A model generated the notes under the pieces. That model worked only from the letters and a program-made list of their open reading frames with translations. It was not told the origin of the DNA and did no database searches. 64,000 nt of DNA. Source: Alligator mississippiensis. Lineage: Eukaryota > Chordata > Crocodylia > Alligatoridae. The position numbers and the translations under genes are program-made. Below, piece after piece: positions 22,284-33,590 of this stretch (position 1 is its first letter; every line of letters begins with the position of its first letter). The stretch is from NCBI RefSeq assembly GCF_030867095.1, contig NC_081831.1:43771319-43835318 (forward strand), written 5' to 3'.

Positions 22284-22792
22284 AAAGGATGTGGAGAAGC
22301 TTGAGTGAGTCCAGAGAAGAGCCACATGCATGATGGTCAGAGGTCAGGAATACAGACCTTATGATGATAGGCTGAGAGCTATGGGGCTCTTTAGCCTGGA
22401 AAAGCATAGGCTCAGGGGAGATCTGATGGCCACCTGTAAGTTTTATCAGAGGTGTTCACCTAGGGATCTAGGATCTAGGGAAACTTTTGTTCAGCGGAAT
22501 GCCCCAAGGGATGACAAGGTCGAACGGTTATAAACTGCAGCGAGACCGTTTCAGGCTGGACATAGGGAAGAATTTCTTTACTGTCCGAGCGCCCCAAGGT
22601 CCGGAATAGCCTGCCATTGGAGGTGGTTCTAGCACCCATGTTGAACACCTTCAAGACATTTGGATGCTTATCTTGCTGGGATCCTATGACCCCAGCTGAC
22701 TTCCTGCCCCTGGGGCAGGGGGCTAGACTCGATGATCTTCCAAGGTCCTTTCCAGCCCTAATGTCTATGAAATCTATGAAATCATCTAGGAG
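22284..22792 (+). pseudogene. CR1 ORF2 C-terminus and 3' UTR
   Basis: Shifted frames encode [33 protein letters not shown], then RDRFRLDIGKNFFTV and NSLPLEVVLAPMLNTFKTF. The 3' UTR contains 'gggctagactcgatgatctt' and 'aaggtcctttccagcccta', hallmarks of CR1 tails. Confidence 0.85.
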
Positions 22793-23099
22793 TTCCCACT
22801 TCCAGGACTTCTCCACTACTAATTCCTCCTTAATATAGTTCCCTGCTATAATCAAGCAATGGAGAAACTGTTAAGATGTTCCTTCTTAAAAAGAAAAATA
22901 CCTAGTATAGATGGAGAGAGCCCAGAAGTGCTTGTCACTAGACTATCTAATAATTAGGGAAGGCTCATTTCTCATATTGTTGGAATCTATATTATCAAGT
23001 ATAAATTAGTTTGCTACATAAATAAGAGATGAATTTAATATAGGCTTGGCTACACTTGTCATTCACATAGCATTCTTTCATTAAAAGTTGTGCCAAATT
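22793..23099. other. No feature recognised
   Basis: AT-rich flank after the CR1 tail. Confidence 0.4.
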
Positions 23100-23170
23100 C
23101 ATATTAAAGTAAAGCTTAGAAGGGACTTGTAAACATTTAGTCTGATCTCCTGTATAACACAGAACTAAAC
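23100..23170 (-). mobile_element. Old CR1 3'-end fragment
   Basis: The words 'cttagaagggacttg', 'tttagtctgatctcctgta' and 'taacacag' reproduce the minus-strand CR1 tail in degenerate form. Only about 70 bp are recognisable. Confidence 0.5.
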
Positions 23171-23770
23171 ATAAAAAGGACACAGAAGCTAATGGATTTG
23201 CCACAGAGATGAATATCACCCATTATGTCTGAACTACATTATTTGGGACTATTAGAATACGAAGGATACAGTTCTAGTGCTGATAAGACACATGTTATTA
23301 CTTAAGACCCTGTGGCACAGTGGCTCTGGTGATGCTTTTTAGCTTCATAGAAACAAAGGCTGGAAGGGAGCATTAGATAATATAGTCACAGATCTTAAGT
23401 TTTACCTAAATACTCTGTATTAAGCTCAAAGACTTTAGCTAGGCCAAATATTTTAGTCTCAAAAAAAAGTAAAATGAGTGCCACAAGTAAAGAATAATAG
23501 AAACCATGGTTCCTGAAACTTCTGTAATGGCAGGGAGTTCATCGTCTGGGTATACTTAGTTGATCCCAGGAGGATTATACACTGCAAACAGACAAAATTT
23601 TCTGTGTCCCAACTAATCTGATTTGGAGAAAATCCCTTGTCAAATCTGAATCTGGTGACCATTCTGACCTCTAGTGTGTGAGCAAGGCACATAAGCTGGA
23701 CACCCAGAAGGATGCTGTGTACTAGCTCAGAGCACTGACCCTCCCATCTCCAATTGCTGATGTGCTAGAA

Positions 23771-24087
23771 CAGGGGCAGGCAAAATACAGCCCGCTGGCC
23801 TGCGGGACCCCTAAAAATTTACTAAATTAATATTTATTCACTCTCAGCTGCCTGTCAAAGCTCAGAGGAGACAGAGGCAGTAGGACCCAGAGGGAGCACT
23901 CAGCCAGCTTACAGGCTTGCGCAACTCAGCCCTGCCCCACCCCATCCAGTTCCCTGCTTTCCTGCCCCTGTCCCGCTCCAGAGCCATGTGGCTGTGGTTC
24001 CCTGCTGCGTCCCTGGACTGCAGACCATGGGACTGCGCTGGTGCAGGGGGGAGGAGTGTGTGTGTATGTGGGCTCAGGGGTAGTGTG

Positions 24088-24132
<45 letters not shown>

Positions 24133-24894
24133 GGCTCAGAGGCAGAGTGTGTGTATGTTGGCTCAGGGACAGAGTGTGTCTATATGTAGGCTCGGGGGCA
24201 GAGGGTTTATGCAGGCTCAGAGGCAGTGTGTGTGTGCAGGCTTGGGGGCAGGGTGTCTGTGTGTGCAGGCTCGGCGTAGAGTGTGTGTGTGTGTGTGTGC
24301 AGGCTCAGGGGCAGTGTGTGTGTGTAAGTGTGTGCGAGTGCGTTCATAGGATGAGTCCCACACGCACACCCCAACATACACATACACCCCCCTCACACTG
24401 CCATACACAAACCCCAGCCACCATCCCCCCACAAACAACCCCCCACAGACCCCATTCGCACACACACCCCACATATCCACACACCCACAGCCCCCCACAA
24501 GCCTGTACTGACCCCCCACAACATACAAGAGTCAAACTTCATTTTAAAATATTGTGCAATCACCTCTGTGTATACTACACAAACTTGTAAATCAAGATAA
24601 AAATATTTTTTGAAATCAAATTAATGAATTTTGTAGATGTTCGCATTTTAGAATATAATTTAGTATTTTTCTGGTTCCAAGATGGCAAAACCCCTTGCTG
24701 AAAGGAGTATTTCCAAGGGCAAGAGGAGGGACTTCTAGTGGCAAAAGTCAGGGGCTAGGGAGCAGGACTTCTGGTTACAAGATGGCAACCAGGGGCCAGG
24801 GCACCTGTCAAGGGGCAGGGTTACCTGTGTGGCCCTCAACAGCTTGCTAAAACTCTGTAAGTGGCCCTCCACCCAAAATACTTGCTTGCCCCTG
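23771..24894. mobile_element. hAT element with perfect 8-bp target duplication (TGCTAGAA)
   Basis: The left end reads CAGGGGCAGGCAAAATA and the reverse complement of the right end reads CAGGGGCAAGCAAGTATT. Flanking direct repeats TGCTAGAA lie at 23763-23770 and 24895-24902. The 1124-bp element contains 'agcccgctggcctgcggga' and two 'aagatggca' blocks common in non-autonomous hAT repeats, and a GT/CA minisatellite. It has no transposase, so it was mobilised by a hAT enzyme encoded elsewhere. Confidence 0.85.
24041..24520. repeat. GT-rich minisatellite followed by CA-rich tract
   Basis: A near-pure (TG)n run occupies 24090-24131. It is followed to about 24345 by seven or so units of roughly 30 bp, each 'ggctcaggggcagtgtgtg' with variable GT length. 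From 24358 to 24520 the composition flips to CA/CCCC-rich. The long ORFs here (24041-24590) are products of the repeat, not genes. Confidence 0.85.
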
Positions 24895-25670
24895 TGCTAG
24901 AAGGAAAACTCAAAACAACCTATCAAAAGCCAAATTATGTATTGGGGAAAAGATTTCTTCCCTGAACCTTGCAGGTGACTGGCTGAAGTCATAAAGTATA
25001 ATATTTGATTATAATCATTACCTAGCATTTTATTTTATATGTTTGGATCTTGTTATGAACTTGTCAGGAAGGTCAAAAGGCTCCCCACTACCTGATCTCT
25101 TTTCATGTATAGCCACTTATACACACAGTGATATGTCAGTTTTCAACCTTCCCTTCAATAAACCAAATTATTAAATTGCATTCCTTAAACTCTGCATTAT
25201 AAGTTTAATCTTCCAGCCCCTGGATCATTTTTGGTTCACATTGGAACTCCTCCAAATATTTCCACATCCTTCTTTAAGCCTGGGCTCCTCCAAAGTTGGA
25301 CAAAAATAACTCTAGCAGCAGTTTTAGAGATGCTGGTTCTAGGGCCAAGATAATATTTTCTTGATAGCATCCCTTTTTTATATATGCAAGGGGTTCATTA
25401 CCTTTTTTGCCACAGCACTTAACAGAGTTTTTATCAATTAGCTCCAAGTCAGATTAGTAAAGCTGCACAGTAACTCTTAAGCCCTTCTTCCAGTCACTGC
25501 TTGCCAAAATAGTTTCCTATCCTGTAAGTATGGCCTATATACATGGTTCCTATGTTACTACCTTGCATTTGGCTATATTAAAATGAATCCTGATGAACTG
25601 TTTAAACACGTGACCCTGTTTAAATACATGACCCTGATCACTAAACTTTCTGTCACCTGCAAATATCCCT

Positions 25671-25687
25671 ATTTTTTTTTTTTTTTT
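25671..25687. repeat. Poly-T tract
   Basis: A run of about 16 T inside the old CR1/L3-like element. Confidence 0.8.
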
Positions 25688-25882
25688 GTTAATCTTCATC
25701 CTGGTCTAGATTGAAAACATTGAACAACAGTAGACCAGGAAAAGACCTCTAGGCAACCACACTAGGAATCACCCCAATCTTTTCATATCTTTTAATTAAC
25801 AACTATCTTTTGAGATCTGTCAGTAAGGCAGTTTTTAATCCACTGAATACATGTTGGTTTAGGTCCAATTTTTTAATGTAGT

Positions 25883-26743
25883 TGTAACAGGGAACCCTGC
25901 CTCTGTTATTAAGGATAGGGGGTGGGGAAGTGGTTACAGAGAGCCTGAGGGCAAAGTGGAAGCAGGTAATATGGTGAATTGAGCCAGGGAATATAACAAG
26001 GGCAGGCAGTTAATAATAGGATTAACTGCACCTGGGCCCTGAGTGCAGCAGACTGGGTCATATGACCAGAAGGCTTGCAGCACAATATAAATCCAGCCTT
26101 TGACTAGGGAAGGGGTAGCCTTGCCCTGGCTGGCTGCAGCAAGGAGTCAAACCAGTTCAGAAAGGTATGTGGTAGGGTAGAGGAATGGAAGCAAGCCAGC
26201 CTGGGAGGCAGAACTGGAACACTTGATTCCCAGAGGATTATGATTTGTTAAGTCACCATTTGGCATTTAAGTTTTTCAACCATAGGACTGGATTGTGGCT
26301 ACAGGTGAGGAGCAGACCACAGGTGGGCTGCCTGCAATGTGCTCTGCATTAGCAGGGACTGGACATAAACCTTAGCCTGTGGAGGCTGAGGCTGGCATAG
26401 TAAAATGGGAGCCCAGAAAGGGCTGCAGCTAAGTCAGGGCTGAGGCCCAGGGGCAGAGGTCCCAGGCAGTGGACTGAGGGTTGAAAGATGATTGAAGGCT
26501 TGTGGGGGTACTCCATTAAAGGGGGAACACAGACCCCCAGGTAGCAAGGGTAGAACCAACAGCTAAAGGAACTAGAGGTGCTAGTCCTGACCCCAGGGGC
26601 CACCTCTTTAATAAACACATAGTAACATCAAAGTCTTGGCAGGAAAAAGACTGGAGGTGAAGTGGGGCCGGGGACATCTGGCCAGTGGGTCGGACCTCGG
26701 AGGGCACCATATGGGGGGGGGGAGACCCATGAGGCTTGTTACA
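25883..26743 (+). mobile_element. Solo LTR with perfect 5-bp target duplication (GTAGT)
   Basis: An 861-bp block starts TGTAACAGGG and ends CTTGTTACA, so its termini are inverted (TGTAAC/GTTACA). Direct repeats GTAGT flank it at 25878-25882 and 26744-26748. A TATA box 'aatataaatccag' lies near 26087, consistent with plus orientation and a U3 of about 200 bp. It contains no coding region; ORFs at 26349-26758 on the minus strand are compositional. The 5-bp duplication suits Ty3/gypsy or class III-like retroelements; class is not resolved. It interrupts the old CR1/L3-like LINE. Confidence 0.8.
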
Positions 26744-27310
26744 GTAGTACTCAATCAAATACCTTGAAGATAGTTGCTTTCATAAAAAAAATCCTGCAAT
26801 CCTCTTTCCTTTTTTTAAAAAAGAACACCTGTCTGAGAAAACATACCTTCTATGAAAATCTGCTGACTCTTAGAAGCCTTTTGTTGATAGAACCCTGAAT
26901 TATGCCATTAGTTTACCCAAGTTAAACATCAAACTACCCAGTCTATAGTTCACTAGTCATCTCCATCTACATTTTGTACATTTCTTTTTTTTTTTTTTAT
27001 ACTTGCAGTTATCTAATTGTCTAGAATGTTTACCACACCTTTATTTATTAACATCAGTGGTCCAGGAAAACACTTCATTAGTTCTTTTAAGTCTTTGTAT
27101 CTATGAATTGCCAGGCCTGTTGACCTGGCAATATTTAATTTTAGCAGATGTTGCCTCCCATTTTCCTTCGTTACTGAGGGTAAAGTTTCTATTCTATCAT
27201 CATCATCGTTGTGGATGGATATAGTTTCCTGCCTCTTCTGAAATAGAGAATAGAAAAAGATAATTAAAATATCTACTTCATCTGTTTCCTGGGTTTTGGG
27301 GAACCAGCTC

Positions 27311-28177
27311 CCTTCAAACTATAGGAGTTCAATGGAGGTTTGTTGGATGTTTACTTAATTTCTAGGCATATTGAATGTCTATTGATGGGTAGAATCTAGA
27401 CTAACACAGCTAAGCGTTTTAAAAAGGATTTATTTAGTTTTGGATCTAGGATAGAACACCCTCAGACTTATTTTTTTTCATTTCAATGACTTTCCCAATG
27501 AGAGAAGACTATTGGGCAACTACTGGAGTCTGAGATTTGCCAGGATCATCTCAATGTCTGTGAAAAAGCTAGCTATGTGATGGATGGGGAAGAACGGTAA
27601 TCAATAACAAGGTATACACTACTTGGGGAAGGGAAGCCATTTACCATGATAAATATACTGAGAAAAAGAAAGGCAACTGGTGTCTTGGTACTGACAAAGA
27701 GCAAAAGAATTGTGCCTTTGCTACAGTGATGATAATGAGGTTATATAGCTAGGGAACTCAGGCTTCTGAGACCTTAATGAAAAATGTAACCAAATCCAGG
27801 CTCTCTTAACAGGTAACTAAAACAAATACTAGGGTGGGATATAGTTGTAGCCTAGCATTTCTCCACTTTATAAACAAAATCTTTCCCAACAAATATACCA
27901 CAAACTAAACAGAAAAGCTCTTGGATCTTCCAGAGAGAGAGTTTGCATTCTGGCAGAGCTTAGAAAACCAAGCACTTCTACTGTCACAGTCCCTTGACAT
28001 GCAAATCCTTGCCTCAGAAAAAGAATGTAGTTCCTTGTTTGGATGCTAACATTTCAGTGTCATTCCCCTTCTGAATAATAGCAGAATGCTCAGGCCTTAC
28101 AGGTTGACTTCTGAGGGAGGAGAAATCAGCATATCAAGGCTGAGTATGCTCTAAATGTAATCTGCAACACACACACC
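27311..28177. other. AT-rich sequence, no feature recognised
   Basis: No coding or repeat signature visible. Confidence 0.4.
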
Positions 28178-28921
28178 AGGGTTGCCAATCCAAGAACAGT
28201 TATTTTTACTGACAATCTGCAAACATTTCTTATGAAAACCAAGCTTTTATACTGACATGTTTTACATAATGCAAATATAAGCTTTTTGTCAGGTCCTGAA
28301 CAGCAGTAGCAAGGACTGGTTTCAAATTTAGGAGCTTAGAATAGACTTTATTTGAATGCAGTAATGGCTTTACATCTTGCTGCCCCCACTCCAGGGGTCT
28401 TCTTATGTCACACTCTGATACTCCTGACCACAGCCTATGCTGTGCTGCCACCCACCCCATCTCATCTGCCTCTCCTCCTCAGGCTTGCCCCATCCTGGCA
28501 AAGACTGCCAGATCACCACCCAATATCTCTTCCTTCCTCATGGGCCCCACAACTCCATCCTGGCTACACAACCCCTCCCTGTCCCACTTAAGTAGGAGCC
28601 TAGCTTTTGAGGTAAGCAGCCATTACAGGAAGATGCAGAGGCAATATATGGAGGAGGAGGTTATGGAGGCTCCCAAGAGCTACAAAGCCCTGAGAGAATG
28701 TTCCCTGTAGGATGATGTACTCTCACTCAGACACCAGCTGATGCCGCTCTGCTCTGTCTGTACAATACTACTTGCCCCCAAACTCATTTTGAAGACAGTC
28801 CTTCAGTCAAGCTCAGGTCTTCATTTTTTTTACAGACAGCACAATTTTATGGACTTTACAGACCAGCATTTTTAGCCCTTTTAATAAACTGTCCATAAAT
28901 ATATGGCAGTTGGCAGCCCTA
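28178..28921. mobile_element. Probable DNA transposon with AGGGYTGCCAA termini
   Basis: The left end reads 'cagggttgccaatccaag' and the reverse complement of the right end reads 'tagggctgccaactgcc', an inverted match over about 12 positions. The body has AT-rich arms (with 'ttttactgaca' and 'ttttttacagaca' in opposite senses) around a GC-rich centre (28380-28610). No target duplication is visible, so exact ends are uncertain. ORFs 28352-28710 are from the GC-rich centre. Confidence 0.5.
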
Positions 28922-31056
28922 ATAATGACACCAGTCTTAAAACAAGAATGTGACCAATTCCATTGTCTAGATATCTCAGCTGAACACTGGTGTCTACTCT
29001 CTATGGAACAACTCTGCCTCCTGCTGCTTTACTTCCTATCTATCTTCATAACCTTGTATAGGACTAAAAAGCTTGCTGGCACACTCATAAAAAGTAATTA
29101 GAACACCATGTATGACAACATCATTTGGTACTTTCCATCACATTGTCACCACATAGTAGTCAGTTTTATAACATACCACTTGTTGAAATGGGTTCTTTGT
29201 TTCAAATTGCTATGCTATTTCATCACAACACAAACAGGAGACACTTTAGGAGATATCTAGAAAAGATGGTCTTGAATCAGTACTAATTAAACATCTGAAC
29301 TAAAATATTTCATTTTTAAAATGTTTAATTCTTATAGCCCACTACTATTGCTGGTATATTATCATATAAATGGAAATATAATAAAAATTAAGCATGAAGA
29401 AAAACATTACGTGAATTTTATGACCTAAAGATTCAAAATTCCAGTACAAATATCCTCCCCAAATTGAACAGAATCTTTTCAGAATTTTTTTTTTTATTTA
29501 AAAAAAAAACCTTTCATTCTGAGTCAGAATGAAACTAATTTTTTAAAATGCTAAAATTTATTACAAAATGGGATTTCTGAGTTTGGGCCAGATGTAGTAA
29601 ATAGTTTATTAACACTCATAACTCACAGTCCGTGTAACACTGCAAACAGCTTTTGTATATGCTGCCTGACACAGCCTCCCAGGAAGAAACGTGACTGCGC
29701 AGGGTCTGGTTAACTTGAGGCTGAGAGCTCGGAGGCATAAGAGAGGCAAATTAGCAATTATATCTCAGTTACTATATAAAGGCATCAGTAGGCATATGAG
29801 ACTCCAGCAAGAAATCTGTCTTTTCTTTCAGAATAGCTTAATTATTACAAATTATTATTGCATGCATTTATAATGTTCCATCACCAGAGTGTCTTAGTGC
29901 ACATTATGCCATTTAGATGAGAAGCAAACATTCTCTACCACAAAAAGCTTATCTTCTGCAACCCCACTGCCAGCAGCCAAGCTAACCGCCTTGGAAGAAA
30001 CAGATGCATGGAATGCCAGGGGATTCTGAAATCTACAGTTAGCAGAAAGCCCAAATGCTGAGCTACATCTTACATTAAAATCTAAGATTGCAGATATTTT
30101 TTAATAAGCCCATAATCAGCACATATTGATGCTGAATTATTTTTCACCCCCCTACTCCCTCAAATCCACACACAACATGGGTCCTGACATAGTACCTGTG
30201 CAAAAAACTAAAAATCGGTCTTTAACATGGTTGTTGGGGGAAAAAGGCTTTTAATACAAATCTTCTTTTACCACTTCTGACTGCTTATGTGTGTGATTGG
30301 ATTAAGCCAAGTATCTCTGGGCAAAGACACAGTAAAGAACATGATGTCAGGTGAAGATGACCCATAGCCCTCAATTGTAAGTACTGGTAGCTAAATTAGT
30401 AGGGGGTAGCTGGCCAGACTCTCCCAGAATGCAACCCAGCTATTCTGCATGATTATTGTGGACAAGTCATCTAGGCTGACCAACATGTGGATGCACTAGG
30501 GAAAAAAATGCTGTGGGGGTTACACTTAACATGAATAGTATAACTGCATCAGGGAAGCATGTCAGAGCCCATGTTACACTTAATATGTTTCTGTGTATTG
30601 GGCAGGTGAGACTTTGAAAGAGAGAGACTCAGACATGCTCCTGCAAGTAGCAAGTTCCAGAAGCAATGCCTTGCCACTGAGAATATCCTGCCCCTGAGGA
30701 ACCGCTTCATTCTCCCTCACTCACAGGTCTACGTCAAGCATTCATCATATTATCCATAATGTGCAATTCATACAGACTTGGTGGAACAGGGAGAAAGGAG
30801 GCTTAAAAAGAACTTTCTGCTTAAGGAAGTTAAAAAACAACCTGTCCTAAGCTTTTCATCTACTTCCCTACATTTATTAAGGGCGAAACCATTTATTGTT
30901 CCTCACATAAATGGAACAGATACAGTATCTCTCCTCAGAGCACCAGAACCCACCAGGGAAGGCTAGATTAGGCCTGTACGACTGATGCAACCTTGTGTGA
31001 TGCATTACTTCATGGAGCTGTAAATCAGCAACATGTTTCATTCCAAAATATTTTCT
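28922..31056. other. AT-rich sequence without genes
   Basis: About 2.1 kb with short ORFs only and several A/T homopolymers (29485-29510). Nothing recognised. Confidence 0.45.
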
Positions 31057-31090
31057 AGGCCACTTCTCTTTCTCTCTCTCTCTCACGTAC

Positions 31091-31131
<41 letters not shown>

Positions 31132-31160
31132 GGCCACTTCTCTTTCTCTCTCACTCTCAC

Positions 31161-31228
<68 letters not shown>
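31057..31228. repeat. Duplicated compound microsatellite (TC)n-(AC)n
   Basis: The phrase 'aggccacttctctttctctc' occurs at 31057 and again at 31131, each followed by a TC run and then an AC run (AC at about 31091-31129 and 31192-31228). The unit has therefore been duplicated with a 74-bp offset and then diverged in tract length. The ORFs on both strands here encode only dipeptide repeats. Confidence 0.95.
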
Positions 31229-31230
<2 letters not shown>

Positions 31231-32395
31231 GGTGGAGATTTGTGTTGACATGTCTGTGCTGCTACTTCCTTTTTAGATATGAGAACCATGTCAAGCATTT
31301 TCACAAATGATAACCTTCATGGAAACAGGCATCATGGTTGAACATTAAGGATCAGCAGGTATTGACAAAAGGGAGAATGGAGTACTGGCTGAGATGTGCA
31401 TAACAGTATTTGATATATTGACACAGATCCTTTTTATTTGAATCCTAGCTAGGTTTCACAGTTGTGGTGGCTTTTTTTTTTTTATTTGCCACTTCACTGC
31501 TTGCTATCATTTCTCATTTGAAGGACAGCTCTGTATTAGTTTCCAAACAGAGAGCATATTGTTCCCCGTGTTCTGTGGCTCCTGAATCAGACTAATTTGT
31601 ATTACTACATTTTTAATTTAATGATTGATACGCTGGCTTTGCAAACTGACTGTCAGAATAATTCATATAGTATTAAAAAACCCCCCCAAGTGTATGGTGG
31701 TTTTATTAATGTACCCTTAAAGAATAATGAAACCTTCAGCCTTGCTCTAATGAATTCTGGTGAAATACTTATGAATGATGCTCTTCATATATGCCTATTC
31801 CTCAGGTGAGTACATGGAAGGGGGGCAGAATGTAGGGGAGAAATCAAAAAGACCCTCCTCTCCCCCCCCCCCCCCTCCCCCCAAATCCCAAATGATTAAC
31901 TGGAAACATTTTCTAAATTAATCTTCAGCTATTAAGTCTTCATTCAAGAAATGGCAGCATCAAACTTCCACTTGTTTTTTTCTTAGAGTGCAGGATCATT
32001 AAGTTGTTCCCACCCCCAACCAAAAACCCAGGCACGTAGTTTCAGTTTCTGTGATACAGCACAGGGAATATGCATATAACACAGTGCTGTAGGTCAGGGA
32101 CATTCCTTATTGTTTTCAATGGATGCTTTACCCAAGAAACAAATGCTAACCTGTATCCCTGAAACATTCAGGCCTGATATTCATAGGCTACAGAGAACCT
32201 GCACCACAGTCAAAACAGCATAATTCATCGGGGAAGGGGGAGGTTTTCAAGTCACAGGTGTAAGGAATGAATATATTTTGTTCTCTGAACAGTAAAGCTC
32301 CAGCAGAGAGAGACTCAACAAACAATATGCATGGTGTTTCTATAGGTAAGACAGGTATGGACCAAGGAACAGGTAATGGATCAGCTGAGTTATTT
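31229..32395. other. Mostly AT-rich sequence; poly-C tract at 31862
   Basis: No gene seen. The tract 31862-31882 is almost pure C broken by a single T. Confidence 0.5.
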
Positions 32396-33375
32396 GTCAG
32401 TTCCCTCTTTCCAGAGTAGCTCCCAGCCAGAGAGCCAGGGTTCCCAGAGCTTCTAGAGTTCCTGACGTAGGGTGGTCAGTCACAGCATGGAAGTCCCGGG
32501 ATAGACTTGCAGGGATTATAGCTCCATGGTCACTCATGGCAGGGCTGCTCAGGAGCCCTACCGCTCCCCTTGCTAACTTCAGCAGTAAAACTGACAAGAA
32601 TGTGAACTCCAAGGAGCAGCTACGTGGTTTGTGGAACTTGTTTTGGGCGCATTGAAGACCCACACCCCCCAGATCTGTGTGCAAGGTGGGCACGTGCTGT
32701 GTGCTTGGGTTCTTGCCCTGATGGCCTACCACAAGGCCTCTGCAGCTTAGCAGGCATGACTCAGCACAGCCAGGAACAGTGGGGCCATGTGGAGAAGCTG
32801 CATGCTGCTGCGAGCCCTGCACTGCCCTGGCAACGTGCCTTCTGCATGTGTGGCTGCAGTGAGGGCAGTAGCACAGGGCTACACCAATCAAAGCTGCCCT
32901 GCACACAATGGACATGTTACCAGGGCAGCATGGAGACTGCAGCAGCCGGCAGCTTCTCTGCGTGGCCTCACTTTTCTCTGCTGCACTGGGTCAAGCCCAC
33001 TAGACTGTAGAGGCCCAGGGTAGGGCAGCAGGGTAGGAGCTTGAGTCTGCAGCTCATGCTTGTGCCTGCCCCCACCTCTGCCCCATGCACATATCTGGGG
33101 GGCACAGGTTCCCCTGACCCTCAGGATTATGCACAGAGCTTGGAAGCTTCCCCCCTCCACCCTCCGGACAAGCTGCTCATGGCCCTGTCCTGTTCCTTGC
33201 TGTGGCCCTGCAGCTGCACATTGTGGTCCCAGGCCCCAAGCCCTATGCACTGCTTGGCTGGGCAGCAGCCCCTGTCCCAGCCCCAGCCCCAACCCCAGCT
33301 CTGTCTGACTCCCCCTCCTTCCCTCGAGGGACTCGATACCTCCCTCCCCCACCTATTTACCTGCGGAAGCTGCTC
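32396..33375. other. GC-rich block with compositional ORFs, unclassified repeat likely
   Basis: About 1 kb of GC-rich sequence with overlapping ORFs on both strands (for example minus 32397-32915 and plus 33041-33757) lacking any recognisable domain. Simple-sequence text 'ccagccccagccccaaccccag' (split at line end near 33275) inflates them. The right part adjoins a repeat that recurs at 35136, so the block is probably a transposon body. Confidence 0.45.
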
Positions 33376-33590
33376 TCCAGGCTGCCTGGGGCCATGTGCA
33401 TGTATATGCATGTGGCGCCCCCTGCCTGACCGCCCTTCTCCCTCTCCCTCCCACCTCCTTTTAGGCTGGAACTGTGCCATCCTGCAGGAAGCTCATCACA
33501 AAACTGCAAAATCCACAGGTTTTTCCAGTAAAATGAGAAATCCACGTTTGCCTCTGGTAAAAGGTAAAATCCACATTTTACTCCATTTTT
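33376..33590. repeat. Repeat Y, copy 1
   Basis: The segment with 'gggccatgtgcatgtatatg', 'ccccctgcctgaccgccc', 'ggctggaactgtgccatcct' and 'gagaaatccacgttt' is closely matched by 35136-35310. It is an interspersed repeat of unknown class. Confidence 0.7.

Larger units (their letters stand above)
19995..22792 (+). mobile_element. CR1 LINE, 5'-truncated, endonuclease to 3' end
   Basis: This begins in the endonuclease (NNYDIIGIMET) and runs through the linker, RT, C-terminal domain and a 3' UTR that ends in repeated 'tctatgaaa' units. The 3' UTR ('tatgaccccagctgacttcctgcc') matches the CR1 at 45742-46761, so both belong to one subfamily that differs from the 8034 and 11023 copies. At least five in-frame stops or shifts (near 20401, 20918, 20996, 21270, 21480, 22276) make it inactive. 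Confidence 0.92.
23341..27310 (-). mobile_element. Ancient CR1/L3-like LINE, minus strand, split by two later insertions
   Basis: The left end 'ttcatagaaacaaaggctgg' is a decayed CR1 3' terminus. Further right come the antisense of the C-terminal region ('cagcccctggatcattttt', 'atttccacatccttct', 25213-25275), of the RT palm ('attgaaaacattgaacaac', 'atccactgaatacatgttgg', 25708-25860) and, beyond the LTR, of the upstream RT ('aaataccttgaagatag', 'tctatagttcactagtc', 'aggaaaacacttcatt', 'ctacttcatctgtttcc'; 26756-27300). It is interrupted at 23771-24894 by a hAT element and at 25883-26743 by a solo LTR, leaving about 2 kb of LINE. No frame survives. Family recognition is by eye against the general CR1/L3 pattern. 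Confidence 0.6.

Noticed and set aside
24041..24590. Cys/Val-rich 166-codon ORF
   Set aside because: Translation of a GT minisatellite; CVCV repeats are an artefact.
30877..31251. ORF encoding RERERE and VCVCVC runs
   Set aside because: Translation of TC and AC microsatellites.
32397..32915. 172-codon minus-strand ORF
   Set aside because: Same GC-rich block, no domain, overlapping ORF on the other strand.
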